Shown here piece by piece: positions 9,681 through 17,038 of a DNA stretch of 64,000 nucleotides. The stretch spans positions 300,982 to 364,981 of the forward strand of contig NZ_LMLE01000006.1 in the NCBI RefSeq assembly GCF_001422545.1, read 5' to 3'. Every line of letters starts with the position of its first letter. Within the stretch, counting starts at the first letter, position 1. The notes beneath the pieces were generated by a model. The model worked only from the letters and a program-made list of their open reading frames with translations, had not been told where the DNA came from and searched no databases. Both the position numbers and the translations under genes were made by a program. Origin of the DNA: Pedobacter sp. Leaf41 (GTDB lineage Bacteria; Bacteroidota; Bacteroidia; Sphingobacteriales; Sphingobacteriaceae).

Positions 9681-12104
9681 ATGTTCAAACTTAACTTAAA
9701 AATCGCGTGGCGGAACCTTTGGAAAAACAAAGTTTATGCAGCCATAAATATAGGCGGATTAGCACTTGGATTAACGGCTTTTGTATTGATGTTGCTATAC
9801 ATCAATCACGAAGAAAGTTTCGATTCCTGGTCGCCGGATTTAAAAAATGTTTATCAAATACGTGAGAAACATGACTTCTTTACACCTGATAATAAAGAAC
9901 ACTGGCAAGATGCTGTAGATAGTCGGATGGCAGCTTTGGTTAAAGAAAATATCCCTCAGGCGATAGCCGTTACAAGAGTAGATCAGGAGTGGGATTGGAA
10001 CGCTGGCTATTCTGTAAAAGTTAGGCATGCAGACCCGGTAATGATACAGAAAGTTAAGGATGCTGACAGCAGCTTTTTCAGCGTGTTCGATCATCAATTT
10101 ATCCAGGGTAATACGGAAACCGCCCTTAAATCGCCAAAATCGATTGTATTAAAAGAAAGTATTGCGCTCAAGTTGTTCGGCACCACCAAAGTTTTAGGGA
10201 AAACGCTAAAGCTGGTGATCTGGAGAAATGATCCTGGTCAGCAATTAACAGTTACAGGAGTGGTAAAAGAGCCACAAACACCGCAAACTGTTGGTTTCAA
10301 TGCCATCATGAGGACTGGTGAAAAAGATAAAGATCCAGATAACATTACAGCCAAGCACTATTGCCAGGTTTACGCTAAAATGTATGGTGATTTAGATAGC
10401 GTAAGTTTAAACAAGACGCTACAACAAGTTTATGTAAAAGCTAAAAAAGCATCGTTTGCTAAGCAAAAAATAAATTACAATGACTATTATAAAGATGGGA
10501 AAACGCCTGGATTAAGAGCGTTGCAGCTGGCGGAGGTACACGCAAATCCCGCCATACATCTCAGCTGGAAAGATAAATTAAAACCTGTAGTTGGCATCTC
10601 TATTTTCTTGCTTTTAGTCTCGGTAATCAATTTTGTAAATTTAGCAACCGCTCAATCTGTTAACCGGGCTAAAGAGGTTGGCGTTAAAAAAGTTTTAGGT
10701 TCCAATAAACATCAGCTACTTACACAATTTCTTTTAGAATCTGCCTTACAAAGTGTAATAGCACTCTTTCTATGCGTTGTTCTGGTCGAGGTAGTATTGC
10801 CTGCATTTAACCAACACTTCAATGTAACCTTAAGCTTTTGGCATAATCCAAGATTATTGTTAATGATATTCCAACTCGTTATGCTGTTTGTCGTCGTCAC
10901 GCTGCTTGCTGGTTTCTATCCATCTTGGGTTTTATCAAACTACAATCCGGTATCAGTTTTAAAAGGCAACTATGCCAACGGTTTAAAAGGAACGGCAATC
11001 CGGAACGTTTTGGTCGTTTTTCAATTCGTAATCTCGGTCACTTTTATCATTGCTATTGGGGTAATGTATCAGCAAACAAAATATGTAAGCAATAAAGATT
11101 TAGGTTTCGATAAGGGAAACTTAATCAATATCAGAACCAATTATGAAGAAAAATTTGCCGAACGCTTACGAAAAATTCCAGGTGTAAAATACATCGCTAC
11201 CACCACGCAGGTAATGGGTAATGCTTTCAACATTCCCGAAGAAATCACTTATAAGGATAATAACATTGCCTTAAATACAGTTACGGTAAGCATGGATGCC
11301 TTGCAGGCACTAGGAGTTAAAGTAATGCAGGGGCGCATTTTTGCAAAAGAATACAAACAAGATACCGTAAACGCTGTGGTGATCAATGAAAGCGCTGCTA
11401 AATTAATTGATAAATACCCTGTGGGTAAACTGTATGATGTGAAAAGTGACAAGGAAAAATACACTTTCCAGATTGTTGGCGTCATAAAAGATTATCATAA
11501 CGAAGGCTTTGATAAGGCTGTTCTGCCAACTATTTATAAGGTAACCCACTTGGGTGGCACCTCCATGACGAATAATGTATTAGTTCGGTTCAATAGTGAA
11601 AATAGCGCCCAGATTATCCGAAAAATCGAGGCCGAATGGAAAGTTGCGTACCCTAATTATCCAATGTCATATGTTACCATGAATGATTCGTTGAATAAGG
11701 TGTTAGAGGAGAACAACAGGTTTATGAACATGATTGTACTATTTAGCACGATTTCGGTTTCATTGTCTTTGTTAGGCTTGTTTGCATTATCAACCTTTGT
11801 TGCAAAAAGAAGAACAAAAGAAGTTGCCGTTAGGAAAGTTTTAGGCGCTGCTAATTACGAAATTATCAACCTGTTAAATAGGTCGTTTTTGATATTGGTG
11901 ATCATCGCTAATGTCATCAGCTGGCCAATCGCTTATATTCTCATTAAAAAATGGTTAGATGCATTTGCCTATCGGATTGATATGCCTGTTTTACCTTTCA
12001 TAGTGGCAACAGTGGTTTCCATCACCATAGCGATATTAACGGTAAGTATTCAGGCCAGGAAAGCAGCGACTATGGATCCTGTAACGGCGCTTAAATATGA
12101 ATAA
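9681..12104 (+). CDS. FtsX/MacB-type ABC transporter permease, paralogue 5
   Basis: At 807 residues this is the longest of the five. It has helix 1 at about 20-42, a periplasmic domain containing the IRGDAD-like HFFS.FDHQFIQGNTETAL region, an FtsX block with SVNRAKEVGVKKVLGSN, a single helix near 440, a second periplasmic domain, and a terminal FtsX block with RRTKEVAVRKVLGAA; the tail is MDPVTALKYE, slightly diverged from NPVDALKYE of its neighbours. It lies 102 bp upstream of the ABC ATPase, the only nucleotide-binding subunit in the array, so the two are probably co-transcribed. Substrate unknown. Confidence 0.92.
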   Translation: MFKLNLKIAWRNLWKNKVYAAINIGGLALGLTAFVLMLLYINHEESFDSWSPDLKNVYQIREKHDFFTPDNKEHWQDAVDSRMAALVKENIPQAIAVTRVDQEWDWNAGYSVKVRHADPVMIQKVKDADSSFFSVFDHQFIQGNTETALKSPKSIVLKESIALKLFGTTKVLGKTLKLVIWRNDPGQQLTVTGVVKEPQTPQTVGFNAIMRTGEKDKDPDNITAKHYCQVYAKMYGDLDSVSLNKTLQQVYVKAKKASFAKQKINYNDYYKDGKTPGLRALQLAEVHANPAIHLSWKDKLKPVVGISIFLLLVSVINFVNLATAQSVNRAKEVGVKKVLGSNKHQLLTQFLLESALQSVIALFLCVVLVEVVLPAFNQHFNVTLSFWHNPRLLLMIFQLVMLFVVVTLLAGFYPSWVLSNYNPVSVLKGNYANGLKGTAIRNVLVVFQFVISVTFIIAIGVMYQQTKYVSNKDLGFDKGNLINIRTNYEEKFAERLRKIPGVKYIATTTQVMGNAFNIPEEITYKDNNIALNTVTVSMDALQALGVKVMQGRIFAKEYKQDTVNAVVINESAAKLIDKYPVGKLYDVKSDKEKYTFQIVGVIKDYHNEGFDKAVLPTIYKVTHLGGTSMTNNVLVRFNSENSAQIIRKIEAEWKVAYPNYPMSYVTMNDSLNKVLEENNRFMNMIVLFSTISVSLSLLGLFALSTFVAKRRTKEVAVRKVLGAANYEIINLLNRSFLILVIIANVISWPIAYILIKKWLDAFAYRIDMPVLPFIVATVVSITIAILTVSIQARKAATMDPVTALKYE

Positions 12105-12206
12105 TACAAGAACGGTTTAGGTTATAAGTTTTAAGGATGTAGACGTGCTACAAACTTATTCGAGACTCTTAAACTGATAACCTACAATTGATAACTCACA
12201 ACTTTT

Positions 12207-12884
12207 ATGATAGAACTTAAAAATATAGAAAAATATTACGCCAATAAAGGGGTTAAAAGTTACATTCTTCGCCATGTAACCACTACAATTAAACAAGGCG
12301 AATTTGTGTCTATAATGGGACCATCTGGCGCCGGTAAATCAACTCTGCTGAATATTTTAGGGATGCTTGAGGAGCCGACTTACGGCACTTACGAGTTTAT
12401 GGGCGAAAATGTAACCAGTTTAAATGAACGTAAACGAATTGAACTTTACCGCAATCACATTGGTTTTGTGTTTCAGGCTTATCATTTAATTGATGAGATG
12501 ACGGTTTACGAAAACATAGAGGCGCCACTGCTTTATAAAAAAGTGGGAAGCGCTGAACGTGCCAGCAGAATTGCTAACTTGCTGGATAGGTTTAATATCG
12601 TAGCTAAAAAAGATTTATTTCCAAACCAACTTTCGGGAGGTCAGCAACAACTGGTCGGTATTGCAAGGGCTTTAGCCGCTCAACCGAGCATCATTCTGGC
12701 CGATGAACCTACTGGAAATCTGCAATCGGCACAGGCAGAAGAAATTATGCAGCTTTTCCAAAAATTAAATAAAGAAGATGGGATCACCATTATCCAGGTA
12801 ACGCATTCTGAAAAAAATGCTGAATATGGGAATAGGATCTTACACATTGCCGACGGCGTTGTTAAGGGTGATGTGCAAGTTTAG
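12207..12884 (+). CDS. ABC transporter ATP-binding protein, MacB/LolD type
   Basis: A 225-residue nucleotide-binding subunit that would energise the upstream FtsX permeases. Visible motifs: Walker [10 protein letters not shown] (about 38-46), Q-loop region FVFQAYHLID, signature LSGGQQQ, Walker B IILADEPTG, and switch histidine in IIQVTHSE. Two departures from the usual MacB/LolD sequence are seen: the signature helix reads LSGGQQQLVGIARAL where Arg-Val-Ala is usual, and the D-loop reads GNLQS where GNLDS is usual. It is the only ATPase for five permease genes, so it may be shared. The start is ATG at the head of an MIELKNIEKYY motif normal for the family. Confidence 0.93.
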   Translation: MIELKNIEKYYANKGVKSYILRHVTTTIKQGEFVSIMGPSGAGKSTLLNILGMLEEPTYGTYEFMGENVTSLNERKRIELYRNHIGFVFQAYHLIDEMTVYENIEAPLLYKKVGSAERASRIANLLDRFNIVAKKDLFPNQLSGGQQQLVGIARALAAQPSIILADEPTGNLQSAQAEEIMQLFQKLNKEDGITIIQVTHSEKNAEYGNRILHIADGVVKGDVQV

Positions 12885-12903
12885 TGGTAAGTGCTACATG
12901 TTA

Positions 12904-12961
12904 AGTTTTAGGTTATACGCTTTAAGTTTTACGCCCGACTTAGAACTTATAACCTAAAACT
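12904..12961. repeat. Perfect 14-bp inverted repeat AGTTTTAGGTTATA
   Basis: AGTTTTAGGTTATA at 12904-12917 is matched by its exact reverse complement at 12948-12961, with a 30-nt loop. It stands between the ATPase stop and the next gene, immediately upstream of the TAACTTTG box. There is no T-run, so a classical terminator is not supported. Similar GGTTATAAG/TAACCTATAACC words occur in the gaps before 4645 and 12207. Confidence 0.6.
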
Positions 12962-12962
12962 A

Positions 12963-12970
12963 TAACTTTG
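12963..12970 (+). promoter_or_regulatory. -7 promoter element TAACTTTG (predicted leaderless start)
   Basis: TAACTTTG matches the Bacteroidota -7 consensus TAnnTTTG and ends four bases before the ATG at 12975. No TTTG is present at the expected -33 position, so support comes from the -7 match and its place. Confidence 0.55.
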
Positions 12971-12974
12971 CTTG

Positions 12975-13772
12975 ATGCAAAAAACGTTCACCGATCAGAT
13001 GGGACGGAAGGTTACACTCGACTTTCCGCCCAAACGCATTGTTTCTATTGTTCCCTCACAAACAGAATTGCTTTTTGATTTGGGTTTAGATCAGGAAATT
13101 ATCGGCTTAACCAAGTTTTGCATCCATCCGATAGAAAAGTTTGCCGGACGTACGAAGGTTGGCGGCACGAAAAAACTTAATATCGATCTGATTAAAGATT
13201 TGAATCCCGATCTCATCATTGGAAATAAAGAAGAAAACACGCAAAGCGATATTGAAGAGTTAGCCGAGCATTTTCCAGTTTGGATGAGCGACATTTTTAC
13301 CTTAGATGATGCCATGAAAACCATCTCGCAGATTGGTGCACTGGTAGATCGTGACCCTGAAGCTGCATACCTTAACCACCTTATTTCAGCTGGTTTTAAT
13401 GATTTGAAAACGTTAGCAGTTCAACACCAAATTGATAAAAAGGTAGCCTATCTCATTTGGCGAAAACCTTTTATGGCTGCAGGTAAAAACACTTTTATTG
13501 ATGATGTGCTGCTCACCAACGGAATGATTAATGTTGTTCAACAAGATCGATACCCACAAATTACATTGGAGAAACTGAAACATCTTAATTGCGAACTGAT
13601 TCTACTTTCATCAGAACCCTATCCTTTTAAAGAAAAACATATTGAAGAAATACAGAACGCCATTCCAAATGCGAAGGTCATGTTGGTTGATGGGGAAATG
13701 TTCAGTTGGTATGGAAGCCGTTTAGTTAAGGCAGTTCAATATTTTTTCGAGTTTCAAAAAGAACTTTATTAG
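12975..13772 (+). CDS. BtuF-like helical-backbone metal/cobalamin receptor, no signal peptide
   Basis: A 265-residue protein of the periplasmic-binding-protein-2 fold (BtuF/FhuD/FepB class): DQMGRKVTL, then RIVSIVPSQTELLFDLGL, a central lobe with PDLIIGNKEEN, a linker helix, and a C-terminal lobe with LILLSSEPYPFKEKHIEEI. These proteins bind cobalamin, hemes or siderophore-bound iron for ABC importers. Here the protein begins MQKTFTDQMGRKV and has neither a signal peptide nor a lipobox, so it would remain in the cytoplasm unless translation starts elsewhere; the preceding in-frame TTG adds only one residue. No BtuC/BtuD genes are nearby. ATG at 12975 is preferred over the TTG at 12972 because of codon type and promoter spacing. 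A non-transport role is possible. Confidence 0.82.
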   Translation: MQKTFTDQMGRKVTLDFPPKRIVSIVPSQTELLFDLGLDQEIIGLTKFCIHPIEKFAGRTKVGGTKKLNIDLIKDLNPDLIIGNKEENTQSDIEELAEHFPVWMSDIFTLDDAMKTISQIGALVDRDPEAAYLNHLISAGFNDLKTLAVQHQIDKKVAYLIWRKPFMAAGKNTFIDDVLLTNGMINVVQQDRYPQITLEKLKHLNCELILLSSEPYPFKEKHIEEIQNAIPNAKVMLVDGEMFSWYGSRLVKAVQYFFEFQKELY

Positions 13773-13815
13773 TCTTTCACTGTTCCTTAGTTTATAAAAC
13801 TTAATATCTTCACCT

Positions 13816-14121
13816 ATGAAAAAATTTATTTACCTCACATTATTTGTTGCTGCGATTTCTGGATGTGGGATCATGCGATCTGCGTCTTCCGGAGAATCGA
13901 TTTCCATTGAGGGCAGGATAACCAAATTGGGAATGACGACTTATCAGTACGGAACCCATACCATTAGTTATGGCGGTAAACCTTATGCGCTTAGAAGTAG
14001 TAGTTTAAATCTCGATACCTATGCCGATAAACAAGTAGTTTTAAGAGGTACCAAAGTCGCGGGTTACCCAATAGAGGGTGGGCCAGATTTGATAGAAGTT
14101 TCTGAAGTGGTGATGAAGTAG
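13816..14121 (+). CDS. Small lipoprotein of unknown function
   Basis: A 101-residue protein with a type II signal peptide: MKKFIYLTLFVAAISGCGIM, lipidated cysteine at about residue 17. The mature part is short and probably beta-rich (SIEGRITKLGMTTYQYG, DKQVVLRGTKVAGY), a shape that resembles an OB-like or DUF4920-like small fold, but no family can be named with confidence. A TATCTTCA word ends three bases before its ATG, a weak -7 candidate. It stands alone between the BtuF-like gene and tRNA-Leu. Confidence 0.7.
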   Translation: MKKFIYLTLFVAAISGCGIMRSASSGESISIEGRITKLGMTTYQYGTHTISYGGKPYALRSSSLNLDTYADKQVVLRGTKVAGYPIEGGPDLIEVSEVVMK

Positions 14122-14226
14122 CAAAGCTGAAGATAATAATTAATATTATTTTGAAATTTTTGTCGTTCAGAATTAGCGACTTAGCTTTTTTAATAAAAAA
14201 TAATTGATAAAAACTGGTGCATACCT

Positions 14227-14256
14227 TTTGATTATTCAATCTAGTTTCTATCTTTG
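14227..14256 (+). promoter_or_regulatory. Promoter of tRNA-Leu: TTTG-N18-TATCTTTG
   Basis: TTTG at 14227-14230 and TATCTTTG at 14249-14256 are separated by 18 bases, which fits the Bacteroidota sigma-A promoter layout closely. The tRNA begins 22 bases after the -7 box, leaving a short 5' leader for RNase P removal. Confidence 0.8.
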
Positions 14257-14278
14257 CAGTCCTTAATACATCCTAACT

Positions 14279-14360
14279 GCGGAAGTGGCGTAATTGGTAG
14301 CCGCACCAGACTTAGGATCTGGCGCTTCACGGCGTGGGGGTTCGAGTCCCTTCTTCCGCA
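14279..14360 (+). tRNA. tRNA-Leu(UAG)
   Basis: The acceptor stem GCGGAAG pairs with CTTCCGC, discriminator A at 14360. The anticodon stem-loop is CCAGA-CTTAGGA-TCTGG with anticodon TAG (reads CUA and other CUN). A long variable arm and the T-arm GTTCGAGTC are present, as expected for a class II leucine tRNA. The 3' CCA is not encoded, so it would be added by nucleotidyltransferase. Confidence 0.95.
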
Positions 14361-14374
14361 CAACAAGATAAAGG

Positions 14375-14410
14375 CCGTTTCGATTTAAACATCGGAACGG
14401 TTTTGTTTTT
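14375..14410 (+). terminator. Rho-independent terminator after tRNA-Leu
   Basis: A 10-bp stem CCGTTTCGAT / ATCGGAACGG (one G-U pair) with a six-base loop is followed by TTTTGTTTTT. It ends the tRNA transcript before trigger factor. Confidence 0.8.
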
Positions 14411-14496
14411 AAAAACATTGATTAATAACAACGGGGGTGATTTGCGAACACTAAGCTTGTCTCACATCTCACTTCTAAATACTCATATCTCTAAAA

Positions 14497-15849
14497 ATGA
14501 ATATTACACAGGAAAAAACCGGCAACTTAAATGCTGTTGTAAAAATCAAAATCGCACCTGCTGATTATAGTCCGAAAGTAGAAAAAGCCATTAAAGATCA
14601 GGCTAAAAAAGCACAACTACCTGGTTTCCGTAAGGGAATGGTTCCTGCTGCTCACATTAAAAAGATGTATGGCAAAAGCATTTTAGTAGAAGAGATCAAT
14701 AACTTATTAAATGATACGTTATCAAACTATATTGCTGAGCAAAAATTAGAAATTTTAGGTCAGCCATTGCCTCAAATGGATAACGAACGCGATTTTAAGT
14801 GGGATAACACAGATGAATTCGAGTTCGATTACGAATTGGGTTTAGCACCAGCGTTTGATGTTAATGTTTCTTCTAAAGATAAATTTACACAGTATGTGGT
14901 TAAAGCTGATCAGGAGACTTTGGAAAGCCGGATCAAAAATATCCGTCGCAGCTATGGTAAAATGACAAACCCGGAAGTTGCTGAAGAAGGTGATGTTTTA
15001 TATGCTGAATTGGTTCAGTTAGGTGCAGATGGTTCTATTTTCGAAGGTGGCATCTCCAATACTGCAACTATCCGTTTAGATTTAATCTCGGATAAAAAAG
15101 TTCTTAAATCATTAGTGGGTTTAAAAAAGGATGACGTAGTAACAATCGATGTTCAAAAAACATTTGAAGATAAAGCGGCGATTGCTAAAGCACTAAATAT
15201 TTCTGAAGAGGATGCAGCAGATTTAAAATCGAACTTCCAGTTGACAGTAAAAAATGTTAACCGTTTGGAAGAATCAGATTTAAATCAGGAATTTTTCGAT
15301 AAAGTATTTGGCGAAGGCACGGTAACAGATGAAGCTGGCTTCAGAGCAAAAATTCAGGAAGAAGTAGAAAGTATGTTTACACAAGATGCAGAACGTAAAT
15401 TATCAAACGATATTTACGAAGCACTTTTACAAAAACACGCTTTTGATTTACCGGATGACTTCTTGCGTCGTTGGTTAAAAGCAACAAACGAAAAATTAAC
15501 TGACGAAGAATTAGCAGAAGGTTATGATGATTTCGCTAAAAACCTTAAATGGACATTAATCGAAAACAAAATCATCAAAGATAATAGCATCGAAATTAAA
15601 TATGAAGATGTTGTTGCAGCGGCTAAAGCTAAGTTAGATGCTCAATTTAGAATGTATAGCCCAAGTCCGCTTCCAGAAGATCAATTGGCGCAATACGCTG
15701 TTCAATTTTTACAAGATAAAGAAAATGCGAACCGCACTTTCGAAGAGGTTAAAGCAGCTAAAACTTTCGAACAAATTAAAACTATCGTAACCTTGGATCA
15801 AAAAGAAATTGATTACGATAAGTTTGTAGAGTTGGATAAGAAGGACTAG
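14497..15849 (+). CDS. tig: Trigger factor (ribosome-associated chaperone)
   Basis: A 450-residue protein. The N-terminal ribosome-binding domain carries the signature LPGFRKGMVPAAHIKKMYG (residues about 40-60, GFRxGxxP). A central segment around residues 155-240 corresponds to the FKBP-like PPIase domain but is poorly conserved, as in other Bacteroidota. The long helical C-terminal domain forms the chaperone arms. It binds near the ribosomal exit tunnel and shields nascent chains. It lies upstream of clpP and clpX, the usual tig-clpP-clpX arrangement, with a four-helix-bundle gene inserted between. ATG 14497 starts with NITQEKTGNLNAVVKIKI, which fits the family. Confidence 0.93.
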   Translation: MNITQEKTGNLNAVVKIKIAPADYSPKVEKAIKDQAKKAQLPGFRKGMVPAAHIKKMYGKSILVEEINNLLNDTLSNYIAEQKLEILGQPLPQMDNERDFKWDNTDEFEFDYELGLAPAFDVNVSSKDKFTQYVVKADQETLESRIKNIRRSYGKMTNPEVAEEGDVLYAELVQLGADGSIFEGGISNTATIRLDLISDKKVLKSLVGLKKDDVVTIDVQKTFEDKAAIAKALNISEEDAADLKSNFQLTVKNVNRLEESDLNQEFFDKVFGEGTVTDEAGFRAKIQEEVESMFTQDAERKLSNDIYEALLQKHAFDLPDDFLRRWLKATNEKLTDEELAEGYDDFAKNLKWTLIENKIIKDNSIEIKYEDVVAAAKAKLDAQFRMYSPSPLPEDQLAQYAVQFLQDKENANRTFEEVKAAKTFEQIKTIVTLDQKEIDYDKFVELDKKD

Positions 15850-15876
15850 CGTTAGGCGATTAGCGGTAGGCGTTCA
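15850..15876. repeat. GCGTTAGGCG-type repeat, left of four-helix-bundle gene
   Basis: GCGTTAGGCG...GCGGTAGGCGTT follows the trigger factor stop. An inverted, diverged version (AACGCTCAACGCC...AAACGC) lies at 16287-16319 on the other side of the small gene, and a third related word TTAACGCTAAGCGCC occurs at 18311-18325 before the AMP nucleosidase gene. Confidence 0.5.
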
Positions 15877-15896
15877 AAAATGATTGATCGATTGCT

Positions 15897-15904
15897 TATA
15901 TTTA
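15897..15904 (+). promoter_or_regulatory. -7 element TATATTTA before the four-helix-bundle gene
   Basis: TATATTTA differs from TAnnTTTG only at the last base and ends three bases before the ATG at 15908. It suggests that the inserted gene has its own leaderless transcript and supports that ATG as the start. Confidence 0.45.
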
Positions 15905-15907
15905 GCG

Positions 15908-16270
15908 ATGGCTCAATTTAAATTTCAATCGCTCGAAGTTTGGCAGTTATCTATCGAACTAACTGATAAATTACTTGATATAGCTGACCGATTGTCAGTC
16001 GATAAAAAATACAGATTTGCAGAGCAGCTCAATGGGGCTGCTCTTAGCATATCCAATAATATTGCCGAAGGTTCTGGTTCCATTTCAAACAAGGAATTTG
16101 CTCATTATCTGAACATTGCGCATAGATCTGCATTTGAAAATGCTAATATTTTGGTGGTATTGGAAAGAAGAAAATACATTTCTGACACTGAACTGCTTTA
16201 TTATCTAGAAGAATTAGATAAATTGGCACGGAAATTAACCAACTTCAGAAAATATTTGTTAAAATTATAA
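15908..16270 (+). CDS. Four-helix-bundle protein (S23/IVS-encoded type)
   Basis: A 120-residue all-helical protein of the family first seen in 23S rRNA intervening sequences: FQSLEVWQLSIELTDKLLDIADRL, EQLNGAALSISNNIAEGSGSIS, EFAHYLNIAHRSAFENANILVVLERR, LLYYLEELDKLARKLTNF. The motif ISNNIAEGSG is characteristic. Function of stand-alone members is not established; a pentameric bundle is known structurally. An upstream in-frame ATG at 15884 would add eight residues; 15908 is preferred because MAQFKFQSLEVWQ matches the usual family start and because of the -7 box. The gene interrupts the tig-clpP pair and is bracketed by inverted repeats. Confidence 0.88.
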   Translation: MAQFKFQSLEVWQLSIELTDKLLDIADRLSVDKKYRFAEQLNGAALSISNNIAEGSGSISNKEFAHYLNIAHRSAFENANILVVLERRKYISDTELLYYLEELDKLARKLTNFRKYLLKL

Positions 16271-16286
16271 TCCGGTTTGGCTATTC

Positions 16287-16319
16287 GTTAATCAACGCTC
16301 AACGCCAAACTCTAAACGC
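16287..16319. repeat. AACGC repeat, right of four-helix-bundle gene
   Basis: AACGCTCAACGCC...AAACGC is an approximate reverse complement of the repeat at 15850-15876, so the small gene sits between inverted copies. It lies 12 bases upstream of clpP. Confidence 0.5.
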
Positions 16320-16330
16320 AATACAATATT

Positions 16331-17038
16331 ATGAACATAGATTCACAAGAATTCAGAAAATTTGCCGTTAAACATCAGGGGATTGGCGGTTTACACGTAG
16401 ATAAATTTATTGCACAGGCGAACATGAACCCACAGAACATGACGCCTTACATTATTGAAGAACGTCAGTTGAACGTAGCTCAAATGGACGTTTTTTCAAG
16501 GTTAATGATGGATCGTATTATCTTTTTAGGTGATGCAATCTACGATCAGAATGCCAATATTATTCAAGCTCAGTTGTTGTTTTTACAATCAACAGATGCT
16601 GATAGAGACATTCAGATTTACATCAATTCACCAGGTGGTTCGGTATATGCAGGTTTAGGTATTTATGATACGATGCAATATATTCAGCCAGATGTGGCTA
16701 CAATTTGTACTGGTATGGCGGCATCAATGGGCGCTGTATTATTGGTTGCAGGAGCTAAAGGTAAACGTGCTGCATTACCTCACTCAAGAGTAATGATTCA
16801 CCAGCCATCAGGTGGTGCACAAGGTGTTGCATCTGATATGGAGATCAATTTGAGAGAAATGTTAAAATTGAAAAAAGAATTATACGATATTATTTCACAG
16901 CACTCTGGCCAAAGTTATGATTGGGTAGAGAAAGCTTCAGATCGCGATTACTGGATGACTGCCGATGAGGCAAAAGGATTTGGTATGGTTGATGAAGTTT
17001 TATCGAGAAACTCAAAAAAAGATGGCGAAACAAAATAA
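16331..17038 (+). CDS. clpP: ATP-dependent Clp protease proteolytic subunit
   Basis: A 235-residue serine protease that forms the ClpP tetradecamer and degrades substrates fed by ClpX. The catalytic triad is visible: Ser132 in TGMAASMGAVLL, His157 in MIHQPSGG, and Asp206 in the ASDRDYWMTADEA segment. The N-terminal 40 residues extend beyond the E. coli mature sequence, as is usual in Bacteroidota. The 3' end overlaps clpX by 17 bp in another frame, so the two are translationally coupled. Confidence 0.96.
   Translation: MNIDSQEFRKFAVKHQGIGGLHVDKFIAQANMNPQNMTPYIIEERQLNVAQMDVFSRLMMDRIIFLGDAIYDQNANIIQAQLLFLQSTDADRDIQIYINSPGGSVYAGLGIYDTMQYIQPDVATICTGMAASMGAVLLVAGAKGKRAALPHSRVMIHQPSGGAQGVASDMEINLREMLKLKKELYDIISQHSGQSYDWVEKASDRDYWMTADEAKGFGMVDEVLSRNSKKDGETK

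Noticed and set aside
2..12104. FtsX permeases considered as full MacB exporters
   Set aside because: None has a fused N-terminal ATPase domain, and no MacA-type adaptor gene is present, so a MacAB-TolC pump is not supported.
14334..14564. Frame covering the end of tRNA-Leu, its terminator and the start of trigger factor
   Set aside because: It overlaps a clear tRNA and terminator, and has no protein-like sequence.
15850..16319. Inverted repeats considered as ends of an insertion sequence
   Set aside because: There is no transposase between them and the repeats belong to a wider intergenic family; kept only as a possible cassette.
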